In this document: piece by piece, positions 16,963 through 26,550 of the stretch | Layout: every line of letters starts with the position of its first letter | How positions within the stretch are numbered: position 1 is the stretch's first letter | Source: Candidatus Hinthialibacteria bacterium OLB16 | Lineage (GTDB): Bacteria > Hinthialibacterota > Hinthialibacteria > OLB16 | Assembly: GCA_001567115.1 (NCBI GenBank) | Contig: LMZT01000003.1 | Location: 1 to 64,000 of the forward strand | Direction: 5' to 3' | Length of the DNA stretch: 64,000 nucleotides | Made by a program: the position numbers and the translations under genes | The notes under the pieces: model-generated | Database searches by the model: none | What the model was told of the DNA's origin: nothing | The model's input: the letters and a program-made list of their open reading frames with translations, nothing else

Positions 16963-18003
16963 ATGATGTCCATCCACAAACATTTCATTCTCCTGGCCGG
17001 CCTGATCGGGGTTTCTCTTCTTGTCCCTGTGCCTCCCTGCTCTGCACAGAAGGCCCTCGATAGTTTGCTGGAGAAGGTCATACCAGAGGAACAGGCAGGG
17101 GATCTGAATGTCTATTCACTGACCGATATCCAGGCGGTGCTGGGCGCATCCCTGTCCTGGAATGCACTCTTGAGGCGTGCGGTCCTGATAGAGCCTGAGG
17201 GCGGATTGAGTTTTTCACTGGTGGTTGGTTCTCCGCTGGGGCGGTGTGGGCCGGATATTGTCGAATGGCCCCAGGCCCCCATTCTGCGCAATGGGGAAGT
17301 TTATGTCTCTCGAGGGCTTCTGGAGACTGTTTTCAGCCGTTACCCCAATTACAAGCTGCCCGGCCAGGAGGAAGAGCCACCCGCCGAACCGCCCCTGGCA
17401 GAACAGGGGTCAGAGGGCGAACCCGAAGAACCGCCACCCTCCTCTTCGGGTGATCTTCAGATCAAAAGTGTCATGGCGATCCTGCTGCCATCACAAAATG
17501 CCATCGCTTCAGCGACCGGGCAATCGGCCAGCCCGACTGCACGCCTGGTCGAGGAACTGCGCCGCATCCTCGAAGGGAATGGCATTAAGCTGAAAAGTGT
17601 CTCCTGGAATCCGAAGACACCGGAAAAAACATACATGGACACCGATACACTGCTCGCTTTCCGGATTGAATCGGCTTCGCCGGTGATGAAATCTTCATTT
17701 TGTTATTACGATGCTCCATCGCCGGGTGCAAAAGGGTCCGAACTGGTCGAGTGGAACCGGGTCAGCCAGAATTACAAACGGGACAGCCGTGCCATCGCCG
17801 ACCTGATGTGCAGGAATTTCGTCAGCACTTTCGGCGATAACCGAAGCATTGGGCTGCGTGGCGGACCCTATCAGGTTCTCCAGGGGAGAGAAGCACCGGG
17901 TGTTTTGATTAACCTTGGGATATCACCCTCCCAGTCGGATGAGGAAATCAAAAAAACGGCCGAGATTATCGGGTCCTCTCTGGCCCAGATTCGGAAAGGA
18001 TGA
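16963..18003 (+). CDS. Exported degenerate N-acetylmuramoyl-L-alanine amidase-like protein
   Basis: 346 aa from ATG 16963, which starts a clean signal peptide (FILLAGLIGVSLLVPVPPCSA-Q). Residues about 30-125 look like a copper-amine-oxidase N-type stalk (LTDIQAVLGASLSW, RNGEVYVSRGLLETVF). An acidic, Pro-rich linker follows. The rest follows the plan of Amidase_3: a long helix LVEELRRILEGNGI, then SRAIADLMCRNF, and the end strand GPYQVLQGREAPGVLINLGI before a helix. The zinc ligands of real amidases (DPGHGG, the Glu, and the SIHAN His) are not there: the corresponding places read LLPSQN and LAFRIES. I infer a non-catalytic cell-wall or amidase-binding protein. The GerMN gene follows. Confidence 0.6.
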   Translation: MMSIHKHFILLAGLIGVSLLVPVPPCSAQKALDSLLEKVIPEEQAGDLNVYSLTDIQAVLGASLSWNALLRRAVLIEPEGGLSFSLVVGSPLGRCGPDIVEWPQAPILRNGEVYVSRGLLETVFSRYPNYKLPGQEEEPPAEPPLAEQGSEGEPEEPPPSSSGDLQIKSVMAILLPSQNAIASATGQSASPTARLVEELRRILEGNGIKLKSVSWNPKTPEKTYMDTDTLLAFRIESASPVMKSSFCYYDAPSPGAKGSELVEWNRVSQNYKRDSRAIADLMCRNFVSTFGDNRSIGLRGGPYQVLQGREAPGVLINLGISPSQSDEEIKKTAEIIGSSLAQIRKG

Positions 18004-18021
18004 CAGCCCAGCTGTCGTTGA

Positions 18022-18681
18022 TTGTTCACTGTGGCGCGTAATGAGTTTCTTTTCGCCTGGATGATGGTGGTGACCCTGCTGCTGATGGTCATCCTCGCGG
18101 TAACAGCGGTCTTTGTCTGGAAATCGGGCCTGCTTTCCGGCCAGGTGCCGCTGGTGGAGGCTACCTCCGAATCCGGATCATCCCCCCAGAATATCGATGT
18201 CACCGGCACCGAACCACTGCTCAAGGCCACAGATTCATTCAATGCCCAGATTTTCTGCCTCGATCCATCGACATTTCTTCTGGTTCCTGAAAATCGGACC
18301 ATTCCAGGAGCCATTCATCTGATGGGGCGGGTCATGAATGTTCTCGAAGCGTTGCGGGCCACCCCTTCATCCCCCAGCCTGCAGCCCGCAGTCCCGCCGG
18401 AAATCCAGTTTCGGACTGCCTTCTTTGACCGTGACAATCGCACGATTTATATCGATCTGGTGAATGTTCCGGAATCCTGGCAGAGTGCCGATCCGCTCCA
18501 GGTTGGGGCTTGCCTGTATGCCATTGTGCATACACTCTCCTCGCTGGGGTCGGAATTTCAATTCACACGTTTTCTGATTGATGGCCGTGAGCCAGAAATC
18601 AGCCCCGGAGGATTCCTCCTCTCCGAAGTCTTTTCCCCTTCCGAGGACTGGATCGGCGGGCAGGCCAATCCATCCGGGTGA
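18022..18681 (+). CDS. GerMN-domain membrane-anchored protein
   Basis: 219 aa from TTG 18022; GTG 18031 is equally possible and neither has a strong ribosome site. One N-terminal anchor (FAWMMVVTLLLMVILAVTAVFVW) is followed by a linker and a single GerMN-like domain: FCLDPSTFLLVPENRTIPG, MNVLEALRATP and RTIYIDLVNVPESW near the end. GerMN domains occur in sporulation GerM and in many non-spore-formers next to amidases and Gmad1 lipoproteins, probably binding cell wall. It lies directly after the amidase-like gene and 12 nt before uvrA. Confidence 0.7.
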   Translation: MFTVARNEFLFAWMMVVTLLLMVILAVTAVFVWKSGLLSGQVPLVEATSESGSSPQNIDVTGTEPLLKATDSFNAQIFCLDPSTFLLVPENRTIPGAIHLMGRVMNVLEALRATPSSPSLQPAVPPEIQFRTAFFDRDNRTIYIDLVNVPESWQSADPLQVGACLYAIVHTLSSLGSEFQFTRFLIDGREPEISPGGFLLSEVFSPSEDWIGGQANPSG

Positions 18682-18693
18682 TACTTTCTATCA

Positions 18694-21651
18694 ATGTCTC
18701 AGGATAAAATTGTTATTCGCGGCGCACGCGAACATAACCTCAAGAATATCAATCTCGAAATTCCCCGGAACAAGCTCGTGGTTTTCACTGGTGTGTCCGG
18801 GTCAGGGAAATCCTCCCTGGCTTTCGACACCTTGTATGCCGAAGGGCAGAGGCGTTATGTCGAATCCCTTTCGGCCTATGCCCGGCAGTTCCTGGGGCAG
18901 ATGGAGAAGCCTCGTGTGGATTACCTCGGTGGATTGTCACCGGCCATCTCCATCGAGCAGAAAAGCACCAGTAAAAACCCCCGTTCGACAGTCGGCACTG
19001 TCACCGAAATTTACGATTACATGCGTGTGCTGTGGGCGCGCATCGGAACCCAGCATTGCCACAAATGCGGCAAACCGGTCGGCGCCCAGTCTACTGAGCA
19101 GATTATCGAACGAATCACCCATTTTCCTTCGGGCACACGGATGATGCTGCTGGCTCCGGTGATCCGTGACCGCAAGGGGGAATATCGCGATCTCTTCGAA
19201 GATATGCGCCGGGATGGATTCGCCCGGGCGCGAGTCGATGGAGAAATTTATGAGCTCGACCGCCTGCTCCCGGCGGAAGGCAAAAAAAACGCTGAAGTCG
19301 AGCTCGACAAACGCCTCAAGCATACCATCGAAATTGTGGTGGACCGCATTATCCTGCGCGATGGAATCGAATCCCGTCTGGCGGATTCGGTTGAAACCAC
19401 ACTCGAAAAAGGGGAAGGCCTGCTGCTGCTCAAAGTGATCGATGGCGAAGAGATTCTGATGTCTCAGCGCAGCGCCTGCATCGATTGCGGCATCAGCTAT
19501 GACGAGCTCACCCCGCAGCAATTCTCATTCAACAATCCCAAGGGCATGTGCGGCGAATGCGATGGTCTTGGACGCAAGCTCGAGTATGACCCGGATCGAA
19601 TTGTCCGTGACCCTTCCCGTTCAATTCGCCAGGGAGCAATCGGCCCTCTGCGCAGTGTGTTCGAGTCGGGGAAACAGTCCCACTGGTCCCGTTCTCTCCG
19701 CCAGCAGCTCAAAGAACTTGCCGAGTATGCTGAGTTCGACCTCAATGCCCCCTTCAGCAAGCTGAAGAAAAACCAGAAGGATCTGATTTTTTATGGCCCC
19801 GGATCCAGAGAGAAAGGGCAGGTTTCCTGGAAAGGGGTGATTCCCCTGCTGCGCAAGTGGTTTGAAAACACCTCCAGTGAAGGAATGCGATCCTGGCTCC
19901 TCGAACAGTACATGACCCCTGTTCCCTGCCATTCCTGCGGAGGAGGGCGGCTCCGGCCGGAAAGCGCCGCGGTCCTGCTGGGATCCCGCTCGATTGTCGA
20001 TGTCACCCGCATGACAGTGGAGCAGGGATTGCAGTTTTTTGATGCGCTCGCGGGGGAAACATCATTCGCAGCAGTGCGCCCTTCCCCGTCGGGCACCAAT
20101 AACCGCAAGAATAACCTGCATGGCATCGGCTTCATCACCCACCCTCTCGACCAGGTCCCGGAAAAGCTCCCTGACCTTTCACTGACAATCGGCGGAGAGG
20201 TGTTGCGCGAGATTCGTGGCAGGCTCCGGTTTCTGCTCGATGTGGGGCTTTATTATCTGACACTTGAACGCTCCGCACCTTCCCTTTCGGGCGGTGAAGC
20301 CCAGAGAATCCGGCTGGCCAGCCAGATCGGCTGTGGATTGATGGGTGTCCTCTATATCCTCGATGAGCCCAGCATCGGCCTGCACCAGCGTGACAACCAG
20401 AAGCTGATCGACACCCTCTGCCGGCTGCGCGATCTGGGCAACACAGTGGTCGTGGTCGAGCATGATGAGGAGACCATGGAAAGGTCCGACTGGATTGTCG
20501 ATTTCGGACCCGGCGCAGGTGCTGCGGGCGGAGAAATTGTTGCGGAAGGTCCAGGTGAAGAGATCAAAAAACATCCGGAATCCCTCACCGGCCAGTACCT
20601 TTCAGGCCGGATAAAAATCCATGTTCCTCCCAGCCGCCGCAAAGGCAATGGCAGGAAGGTGGCTGTCATCGGAGCGGCGGAAAACAATCTCAAAGGGATC
20701 GATGTCGAAATTCCACTGGGGACCTTTACCTGCATCACCGGTGTTTCCGGCTCGGGCAAATCGAGCCTCATCAATGAGGTGCTCTACAAGGCCCTGGCCT
20801 CACGGCTCAATGGAGCTTCCGATATTCCCGGGAAGCATGAGGATATCCTGGGATTGGAAAACCTCGACAAGGTGATCGATATCGACCAGAAACCGATCGG
20901 CCGGACACCACGGTCCAATCCGGCAACCTACACCAAGGTCTTCGATCCGATCCGCAGCCTGTTTGCCGAGCTGCCTGAAGCCAGGCAGCGGGGATATCAG
21001 GCCGGCCGGTTCTCCTTCAATGTCAAAGGCGGCCGTTGCGATGCCTGTGATGGCGATGGAGTCAAGCGGATCGAAATGCATTTCCTGGCGGATGTGTTCG
21101 TCACCTGCGATGTCTGCAAAGGCACCCGTTTCAAGCGGGAAACCCTCCAGGTCAAATTCAAAGGGCATTCCATCGCAGATGTGCTTGACCTGTCTGTCAG
21201 CCAGGCGATCGAATTGTTCAGTGAAATTCCAAAAATCAAACGCATCCTCCAGACACTGATGGATGTCGGGCTGGGATACATCCATCTGGGCCAGAGTGCC
21301 ACCACTCTCTCCGGAGGCGAGGCCCAGCGTGTCAAACTGGCCAAGGAACTCTGCAAGATCGAAACCGGCCGCACCCTGTATATCCTCGATGAACCGACCA
21401 CCGGGCTGCATTTTGCTGACATTGACCGCCTGCTCTCGGTTTTGAACCGACTGGTCGAAAAAGGGAATACTGTGGTGGTGATCGAACACAACCTCGACAT
21501 CATCAAAAGCGCCGACTGGATCATTGACCTGGGACCCGAGGGCGGCCTGGATGGCGGAACAGTTGTTGCCACAGGTTCCCCCGAGAGTCTGGCGCGCAAC
21601 AGGCAATCCTATACCGGGCGGTTCCTCGCAAAGATTCTGAATGGCGCCTGA
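18694..21651 (+). CDS. uvrA: Excinuclease ABC subunit A
   Basis: 985 aa, full length. It is the damage-recognition ATPase of nucleotide excision repair, loading UvrB on DNA. Two ABC units are seen: Walker [10 protein letters not shown] at about residues 33-41 and again near 684-691, and signatures [12 protein letters not shown] (about 530) and [12 protein letters not shown] (about 871). Zinc CxxC pairs are [15 protein letters not shown] with CGECDGLG, and CDACDGDG with CDVCKGTR. No classical ribosome site precedes the ATG and it may depend on the upstream genes. The class looks ordinary, with no truncation. Confidence 0.98.
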   Translation: MSQDKIVIRGAREHNLKNINLEIPRNKLVVFTGVSGSGKSSLAFDTLYAEGQRRYVESLSAYARQFLGQMEKPRVDYLGGLSPAISIEQKSTSKNPRSTVGTVTEIYDYMRVLWARIGTQHCHKCGKPVGAQSTEQIIERITHFPSGTRMMLLAPVIRDRKGEYRDLFEDMRRDGFARARVDGEIYELDRLLPAEGKKNAEVELDKRLKHTIEIVVDRIILRDGIESRLADSVETTLEKGEGLLLLKVIDGEEILMSQRSACIDCGISYDELTPQQFSFNNPKGMCGECDGLGRKLEYDPDRIVRDPSRSIRQGAIGPLRSVFESGKQSHWSRSLRQQLKELAEYAEFDLNAPFSKLKKNQKDLIFYGPGSREKGQVSWKGVIPLLRKWFENTSSEGMRSWLLEQYMTPVPCHSCGGGRLRPESAAVLLGSRSIVDVTRMTVEQGLQFFDALAGETSFAAVRPSPSGTNNRKNNLHGIGFITHPLDQVPEKLPDLSLTIGGEVLREIRGRLRFLLDVGLYYLTLERSAPSLSGGEAQRIRLASQIGCGLMGVLYILDEPSIGLHQRDNQKLIDTLCRLRDLGNTVVVVEHDEETMERSDWIVDFGPGAGAAGGEIVAEGPGEEIKKHPESLTGQYLSGRIKIHVPPSRRKGNGRKVAVIGAAENNLKGIDVEIPLGTFTCITGVSGSGKSSLINEVLYKALASRLNGASDIPGKHEDILGLENLDKVIDIDQKPIGRTPRSNPATYTKVFDPIRSLFAELPEARQRGYQAGRFSFNVKGGRCDACDGDGVKRIEMHFLADVFVTCDVCKGTRFKRETLQVKFKGHSIADVLDLSVSQAIELFSEIPKIKRILQTLMDVGLGYIHLGQSATTLSGGEAQRVKLAKELCKIETGRTLYILDEPTTGLHFADIDRLLSVLNRLVEKGNTVVVIEHNLDIIKSADWIIDLGPEGGLDGGTVVATGSPESLARNRQSYTGRFLAKILNGA

Positions 21652-21682
21652 AGCGCCCGGCAGAGAGAGCCTTTACAGCCAG

Positions 21683-23143
21683 CTATGGCCTGAACTGCAG
21701 GGAATACAGATCCGCATCCTTCATCACGAAACGCAGACGAACCGGCTGTGAGGCCAGTGCTGAGAGATCCGATCCCCCTTTCCAGGAAGCCACCGCATCG
21801 ATCTGATCACCGACAAATTCATGGGCATCCGCCAGGCTGTATCCCGCCAGTGGAGTCCCAGCTGCATCCTGTATCTCAACACGAATCCCGCCTGCGGCCG
21901 AGGTCGCGGCATTCAGGATCAGCCTGCTGCCTTCAAAGCGAATCGGCCGGGTGATCATCTCTCCTCCGGTGTATGAGGCATGAACCGAACTGAAACCATC
22001 GGTCCGCAGCAGCATCCGCTGAAGGTAGTGGCTGTCCTGCCCATAATGGCGCTGGATGTAGAAGGCAATATGATCCGGCCCGGAGGGGATGATCCCTCGC
22101 GAACAGTAATTGGTTCGTGAGGTCCAGTTTTCCAGCCCCAGGCCTGGCCGCACAAAAGCCTCCATGAAAGTGCGATCATACTGTTCGCCACCCCGGCTGG
22201 TCAGAAGTACTGTATCGGAACAATCACCGGAGTACCTTTCATCCACTCCGATCGCACCCGCCTGATCCGAAGCGACAACCCGGCGCCCCGGCATAAAGCG
22301 GGCTGCAAGGCTGATCAGAAGGTGCGGGGCACGGAAATAGGCCAGTGTCTGATTGGTATACAGATGCTCCAGGGGAGTTTCTCCAAACCCCATCTGCCTG
22401 GGCGCGCTCCAGTTCTGAAAGTCTTTTGAAGTGCTGCGGCTGATGGTGCGAATCCCTTCAAAAGCCCCTGTGGTCCAGGTCCTCAGATAACACACATACT
22501 GCTGCTCAGTCTCCGACCAGAATGAAACATTCTGGGAATCGAAAGCTCCCTCTCTCATGACAGGTTCCTGAGAATGCTTCCGCCAATGGATGCCATCCGG
22601 TGAGACGAAGGAATACAGGCCGGTTTCGGATGTTCCTGCCAGAGCCTTGTATCGCTCCTCGGCGGGAACTCCCTCGCGGGAATCGAGAAACGGGCTGAAA
22701 TTGTGAGAGAACGGGGCCATGCCCGACAGGATCACATTGTTATCCAGGGTGCCACCCACCTCGAACAGGCGCAGGTTCGGACGTTCCCAGGCCAGCCCAT
22801 CCCGGCTCTCGGCATAACAGGTGACTTCGGCATCGGAGCCATCTTTCCCGGCTGTGGGCAGCCCACGGTAATACATCTGGAAGAAATCGCCATTCTGAAG
22901 AACGGACACATACCCACAAAAGCGCCCTTCCCAAGGGCGATCGAATGCCAGGACATGCTCTCCCTGGACCGGTTCGGCTTTCTGGAGAGAAGTTCCTTCA
23001 AAACGCTCCACAAGATATGTGTCGACAAACAACTCGAGCCGGCCACCGATGTCTCTGGCCTCTATTTCCGCGTTGACCGCAACAGGAATCAAGGCCACCC
23101 AGACAGCGAGAACAGAAAGAATGGATTTGTTCATGAAAGACAT
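21683..23143 (-). CDS. Exported sialidase/glycosidase-like beta-propeller protein
   Basis: 486 aa with GGAGGT 5 nt before ATG 23143. Signal peptide LSVLAVWVALIPVAVNA-E. The first residues are typical of predicted five- or six-bladed propellers of planctomycete-like genomes: LELFVDTYLVERFEG, then W-E-G-FCGYVSVLQNGDFFQMYY, ESRDGLAWERPNL and SPDGIHWRKH. The SPDGxxW repeats are Asp-box-like (sialidase/GH43/GH32 style). Catalytic residues cannot be assigned. The last 100 residues form a separate beta domain (LILNAATSAAGGIRVEIQDA). It is the last gene of the gpsA-direction run, 28 nt after gpsA. Confidence 0.65.
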   Translation of the reverse strand: MSFMNKSILSVLAVWVALIPVAVNAEIEARDIGGRLELFVDTYLVERFEGTSLQKAEPVQGEHVLAFDRPWEGRFCGYVSVLQNGDFFQMYYRGLPTAGKDGSDAEVTCYAESRDGLAWERPNLRLFEVGGTLDNNVILSGMAPFSHNFSPFLDSREGVPAEERYKALAGTSETGLYSFVSPDGIHWRKHSQEPVMREGAFDSQNVSFWSETEQQYVCYLRTWTTGAFEGIRTISRSTSKDFQNWSAPRQMGFGETPLEHLYTNQTLAYFRAPHLLISLAARFMPGRRVVASDQAGAIGVDERYSGDCSDTVLLTSRGGEQYDRTFMEAFVRPGLGLENWTSRTNYCSRGIIPSGPDHIAFYIQRHYGQDSHYLQRMLLRTDGFSSVHASYTGGEMITRPIRFEGSRLILNAATSAAGGIRVEIQDAAGTPLAGYSLADAHEFVGDQIDAVASWKGGSDLSALASQPVRLRFVMKDADLYSLQFRP

Positions 23144-23171
23144 GGCTTACCTCCTGGTTTTCTGGAAACGA

Positions 23172-24206
23172 TCAGAGAATCTGTACTTCAGGTTTCGGGT
23201 CACGCAGCATCAGGGCACGCACCGCTTCTTTGACCGGCACACCCTCGAAAAGGGTTTCAGCAACCTGGACGGCAATCGGCATCTCCACCCCATAACGCTG
23301 GACCAGCGATTTGACCGAACGGGCCATTTCGACTCCCTCCACCACCATGCCAATTTCCTTGAGGGCTTCATCAAGTGTTTTTCCGGCAGCCAGCGCGATC
23401 CCGAGGCGGCGGTTCCGGCTGTGGCGGCTGGCGCAGGTAACCACCAGGTCCCCCAGGCCTGAAAGCCCGGAAAAAGTCAGGGGATCGGCGCCCATCGCGA
23501 CTCCCAGGCGGGTGATTTCCGCCAGGCCGCGTGTGACCAGGGCTGCCATGGTGTTATCACCGAATCCCATTCCAGCTGCAGCGCCCGCGGCAATCGCCAC
23601 CAGATTTTTCAAAGCCCCTCCCAGCTCGACCCCAAGGACATCTTCTGAAGTGTACACCCGAAAACTGGGCGCCATGAAAAGAGACTGGGCACGGCAGGCG
23701 GCTTCCATCCGCCGCGATGCCGCGACAACAGTGGTGGGAAGACCGAGAACCACCTCCTCGGCATGAGTGGGGCCGGAGAGCGCAACCAGGCTGGGGGTAT
23801 CGAGCTCCTCACCAAGCACTGTGGACATGGACTTCAAGGTCTCCATCTCAAACCCTTTTGAGGCCGACACGACACAACAGCCCCTGGCTCGATCCCCAAG
23901 GGCCTGGCCGACCTGCACAGCGGTCGAGCGGGTGAAGCAGCTCGGGACAGCGAACACCAGCACAGTGGCATTTTCCAGCAGCAGATCCAGTTTGCTTGAG
24001 ATGACAATGTCTTTGTGCAGGGAAAAACCCGGCAACTTCGATGGAAGGGTCCTCTCCTGGCTGAGCTGGCAGGCTTCCTGTTCGCTGAAGCTCCAGATGC
24101 TGGTGGGCACACCTTTGCTCGCCAGCAGGTGCGCCAGGGCCGATCCCCAGCTGCCTGCTCCGAACACCACCGCTCGCTCCGATAAATTCGATCGATCCTG
24201 GTTCAT
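23172..24206 (-). CDS. gpsA: NAD(P)-dependent glycerol-3-phosphate dehydrogenase
   Basis: 344 aa, family length. It makes sn-glycerol 3-phosphate from dihydroxyacetone phosphate for phospholipids. The NAD site is VVFGAGSWGSALAHLL. Further marks are SASKGFEMETL, VALSGPTHAEEV, the catalytic lysine in ELGGALKNLVAIAAG, GDNTMAALVTRGLAEI, LSGLGDLVVTCASRHSRNRRLG and VVEGVEMARSV. The start overlaps the plsY stop (ATGA). The pair gpsA-plsY supplies and uses glycerol 3-phosphate. Confidence 0.96.
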   Translation of the reverse strand: MNQDRSNLSERAVVFGAGSWGSALAHLLASKGVPTSIWSFSEQEACQLSQERTLPSKLPGFSLHKDIVISSKLDLLLENATVLVFAVPSCFTRSTAVQVGQALGDRARGCCVVSASKGFEMETLKSMSTVLGEELDTPSLVALSGPTHAEEVVLGLPTTVVAASRRMEAACRAQSLFMAPSFRVYTSEDVLGVELGGALKNLVAIAAGAAAGMGFGDNTMAALVTRGLAEITRLGVAMGADPLTFSGLSGLGDLVVTCASRHSRNRRLGIALAAGKTLDEALKEIGMVVEGVEMARSVKSLVQRYGVEMPIAVQVAETLFEGVPVKEAVRALMLRDPKPEVQIL

Positions 24207-24831
24207 GGCTGCACCTTTTCAGTGGGTGTGATTGTGGATTCCCGTCCGGCCAGCAATCGGGAGATATTTTCACGGTGCCTGAGGGTGACGATTCCTGCGG
24301 CGGCCCATACCAGCATCACCACCCACCGGTTGGGGTGATCACCGATAGCCAGGCAGGCCTCGGCGCTGATCGCCAGGGGAAGAATCAACGCGCAGGAAAG
24401 CGATGCGATCGAGGTCTTGCGGGTTATCTTCAGCAGAGTGAAAAACAGGATGGCAACCAGCAAGGTGGCACGCGGAGACAAACCCGAAAAAGACCCCACC
24501 GGCAGTTGCAACCGCTTTGCCGCCCCGAAATTTCAGGAAGGGAGAAAATACATTCCCGAGGATCGCCATGCACCCGCACAGGGCTGGAAGCCAGCCGGGT
24601 GGATCCTGGACCAGAAGCGGCACGGCATGCACCCGCAAACAACCCCTTTCCAACATCGAGCGCCATCGCCAGGCCTCCCCAGCACGGCCCAACAACTCGA
24701 ATGGCATTGGTCGCCCCGGGATTTCCACTCCCGACTGTCCGCAGGTCGATTCCTTTCAGAATCCTCACCAGCAGCCATGAGAAGGGGATGCTCCCCGCAA
24801 TGAAAGCGGCCAGAAGCAGAATCAGGCTCAT
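24203..24831 (-). pseudogene. plsY: Acyl-phosphate:glycerol-3-phosphate acyltransferase PlsY, two frameshifts
   Basis: Three pieces in three frames make one PlsY. N-terminus: LILLLAAFIAGSIPFSWLL and RTVGSGNPGATNAIRVVG (motif 1). Middle: ILGNVFSPFLKFRGGKAVAT (motif 2). End: RKTSIASLSCALILPLAI and LRHRENISRLLAGRE (motif 3). The first break lies between about 24615 and 24640, the second near 24484-24492 next to CCCG and A5 runs. Each is one extra base; removing both gives 208 aa, the normal length. It is a membrane enzyme that acylates glycerol 3-phosphate using acyl phosphate. Since it is usually essential and all motifs survive, sequence error is at least as likely as true decay. Confidence 0.88.
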
Positions 24832-26550
24832 GGGAAGAATATCCCGGATTTCTTTTTCAGCGTGAAGACTGTCAGTTCCTGCTCCAGTGCGCCTGGCAGC
24901 CCAGCCCCCTGAACACCGACTCGAATTCGCGTTGTCCCCGCTGGGACACCCTTGTAAACCAGGTATTCGATTTCATCCACGACATGCAGCCCACGCGGCC
25001 AGTGGTTCACCGGGAATTTTCCGATCAGTGGAAATGGGCGCATCATCCCAAACCGACCCAGCCCATCCTGTTCGAGGAAGGCATGGTATTCCCCAGCCTC
25101 GGGGATCTCCTTGCGGCAGGACCAGAACAGCCTGAGAAGGAACCTCTGTCCAGGTGCGATCTCTTCAGAGGGAATGGTCCACAGCCCGAGTGGGCCAATT
25201 CGACGGAGTTCATACCCCTCCAGCCGAAGCGAGGGGCCGAATTCGAGGGGAAATCTTCCTGCCAGCTGAATCGGATCGGAAGTTGGGCCGACACGCCAGG
25301 GGAACGAGGTCTTGAGGTCATGATTCCAGGGATTTGCCACCGCCAGCACCGGCAGCAGGCTCAACAACGGGATCCGCAGCCACTTCCCCTTGAGAGAGAG
25401 GATCCATTGCATCACCTGGCAGGATGCTGTGGTTGCGAGCAGGACTGCAAAGGGAATGGCGGCCTGATAAAAACGGAGATCCCGCCCCCCGGGGATGTTG
25501 TAGGTCCAGATCGTCCCCGCCAGCAGCACAAACGGAGCCAGCGGCAGCTCCCATCGCCTGCGATAGAACTCCAGGGCAATCCCCAGCATTGTCAGCAGAC
25601 CCACAATCCCCACCTGATTGGGAAGGGCATCCAGGCGATAAACGCCAGTCATGAAGTTTTTGACGAGAAAATGCAGGTACCCCCTGCCAAAAACGCCTGG
25701 CGGTTTCCTCCCAGCCCAGAATCGAACCGAAATAGGTCCAGGCCGATATCGGTTCACCCACCCGCAGGTTGTTGTCCACCTCCTCGATGGATGGAAATCC
25801 GGGTTGGCCTTTGAATTCCAGATTGGCCCAGTAACGAAAGGTCTTTTTGTCCTTATCCACAAAATAGAAGGGATCCTTTTTTCGCATCCAATTGGCCGGC
25901 AGAACCACCAGCAGGAGGAGAAAAAAAACAGCCAGCGCGGGGAACACTCTTTCCGGCTCCCGCCACTCGCTGCGACTGATCAGCGCCAGCCCGCCCATCA
26001 CCCCCAGGGCCAGGCAGGCATCCACCCGTGTCAGAAATACCAGCATGGCAAGGCCGCCCACCCTGATTCCATGCCCCCAGGCCCTTCTGTTCCCGGCTGG
26101 AAGATGAAACAGCTGGTCGAAAAGCAAAACCCACAGGCAGGCATAAAGATCCTCCCGGATTCCACTGTCGCTGGAGGCGATCAGAATCGGAGAACTGGCC
26201 ACCAGATAAGCGGCAAACACGCCTCCCCAATCCCCGCAGCGTTTTCGTGCGCACCATCCCACGATGCCGATCAACCCCACCGACAACAGAACAGTCCCGA
26301 AACGCTGAATTTCCGGGCGATGCGAAGTCAATCCAAACAGGACACGATTGTATAACGCATAAGGGAGGTATCCCCGGTAAACCGCGAACCAGCTGGAGGG
26401 TTCTTTGAGATGGATGTCTTCGGCTGCCAGGAAATGGCGAAGAGAGTCCGGGTGGTTAAAATCCGGATTGGAGAGCAGCCGGTCGATTCTCAGCAGCGCG
26501 CCATACACCAGGATCAGAGCCAAAGCCCATCGGGCTGCCCGGCTGGTCAC
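24828..26550 (-). pseudogene. Polytopic membrane glycosyltransferase-like protein, one frameshift
   Basis: GTG start at 26550 in a GTGA overlap with the VKOR gene. The N-terminal 290 residues show an early helix (ALALILVYGALLRIDRLLSN), then HPDSLRHFLAAEDI, GVFAAYLVASSPILIASSDS-IREDLYA and several membrane helices. This resembles PMT/ArnT-like (GT39/GT83) enzymes with an acidic residue after the first helix. The frame breaks in a C5 run at 25680-25684 (G5 on the coding strand). Removing one base continues as WQGYLHFLVKNFMTGVYRLD, three or four more helices and a soluble C-terminal domain. The repaired length is 573 aa. Donor and acceptor unknown. Confidence 0.7.

Noticed and set aside
20800-21606. 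A 268-codon open frame antisense to uvrA
   Set aside because: Shadow of the second ABC unit of uvrA; no motif.
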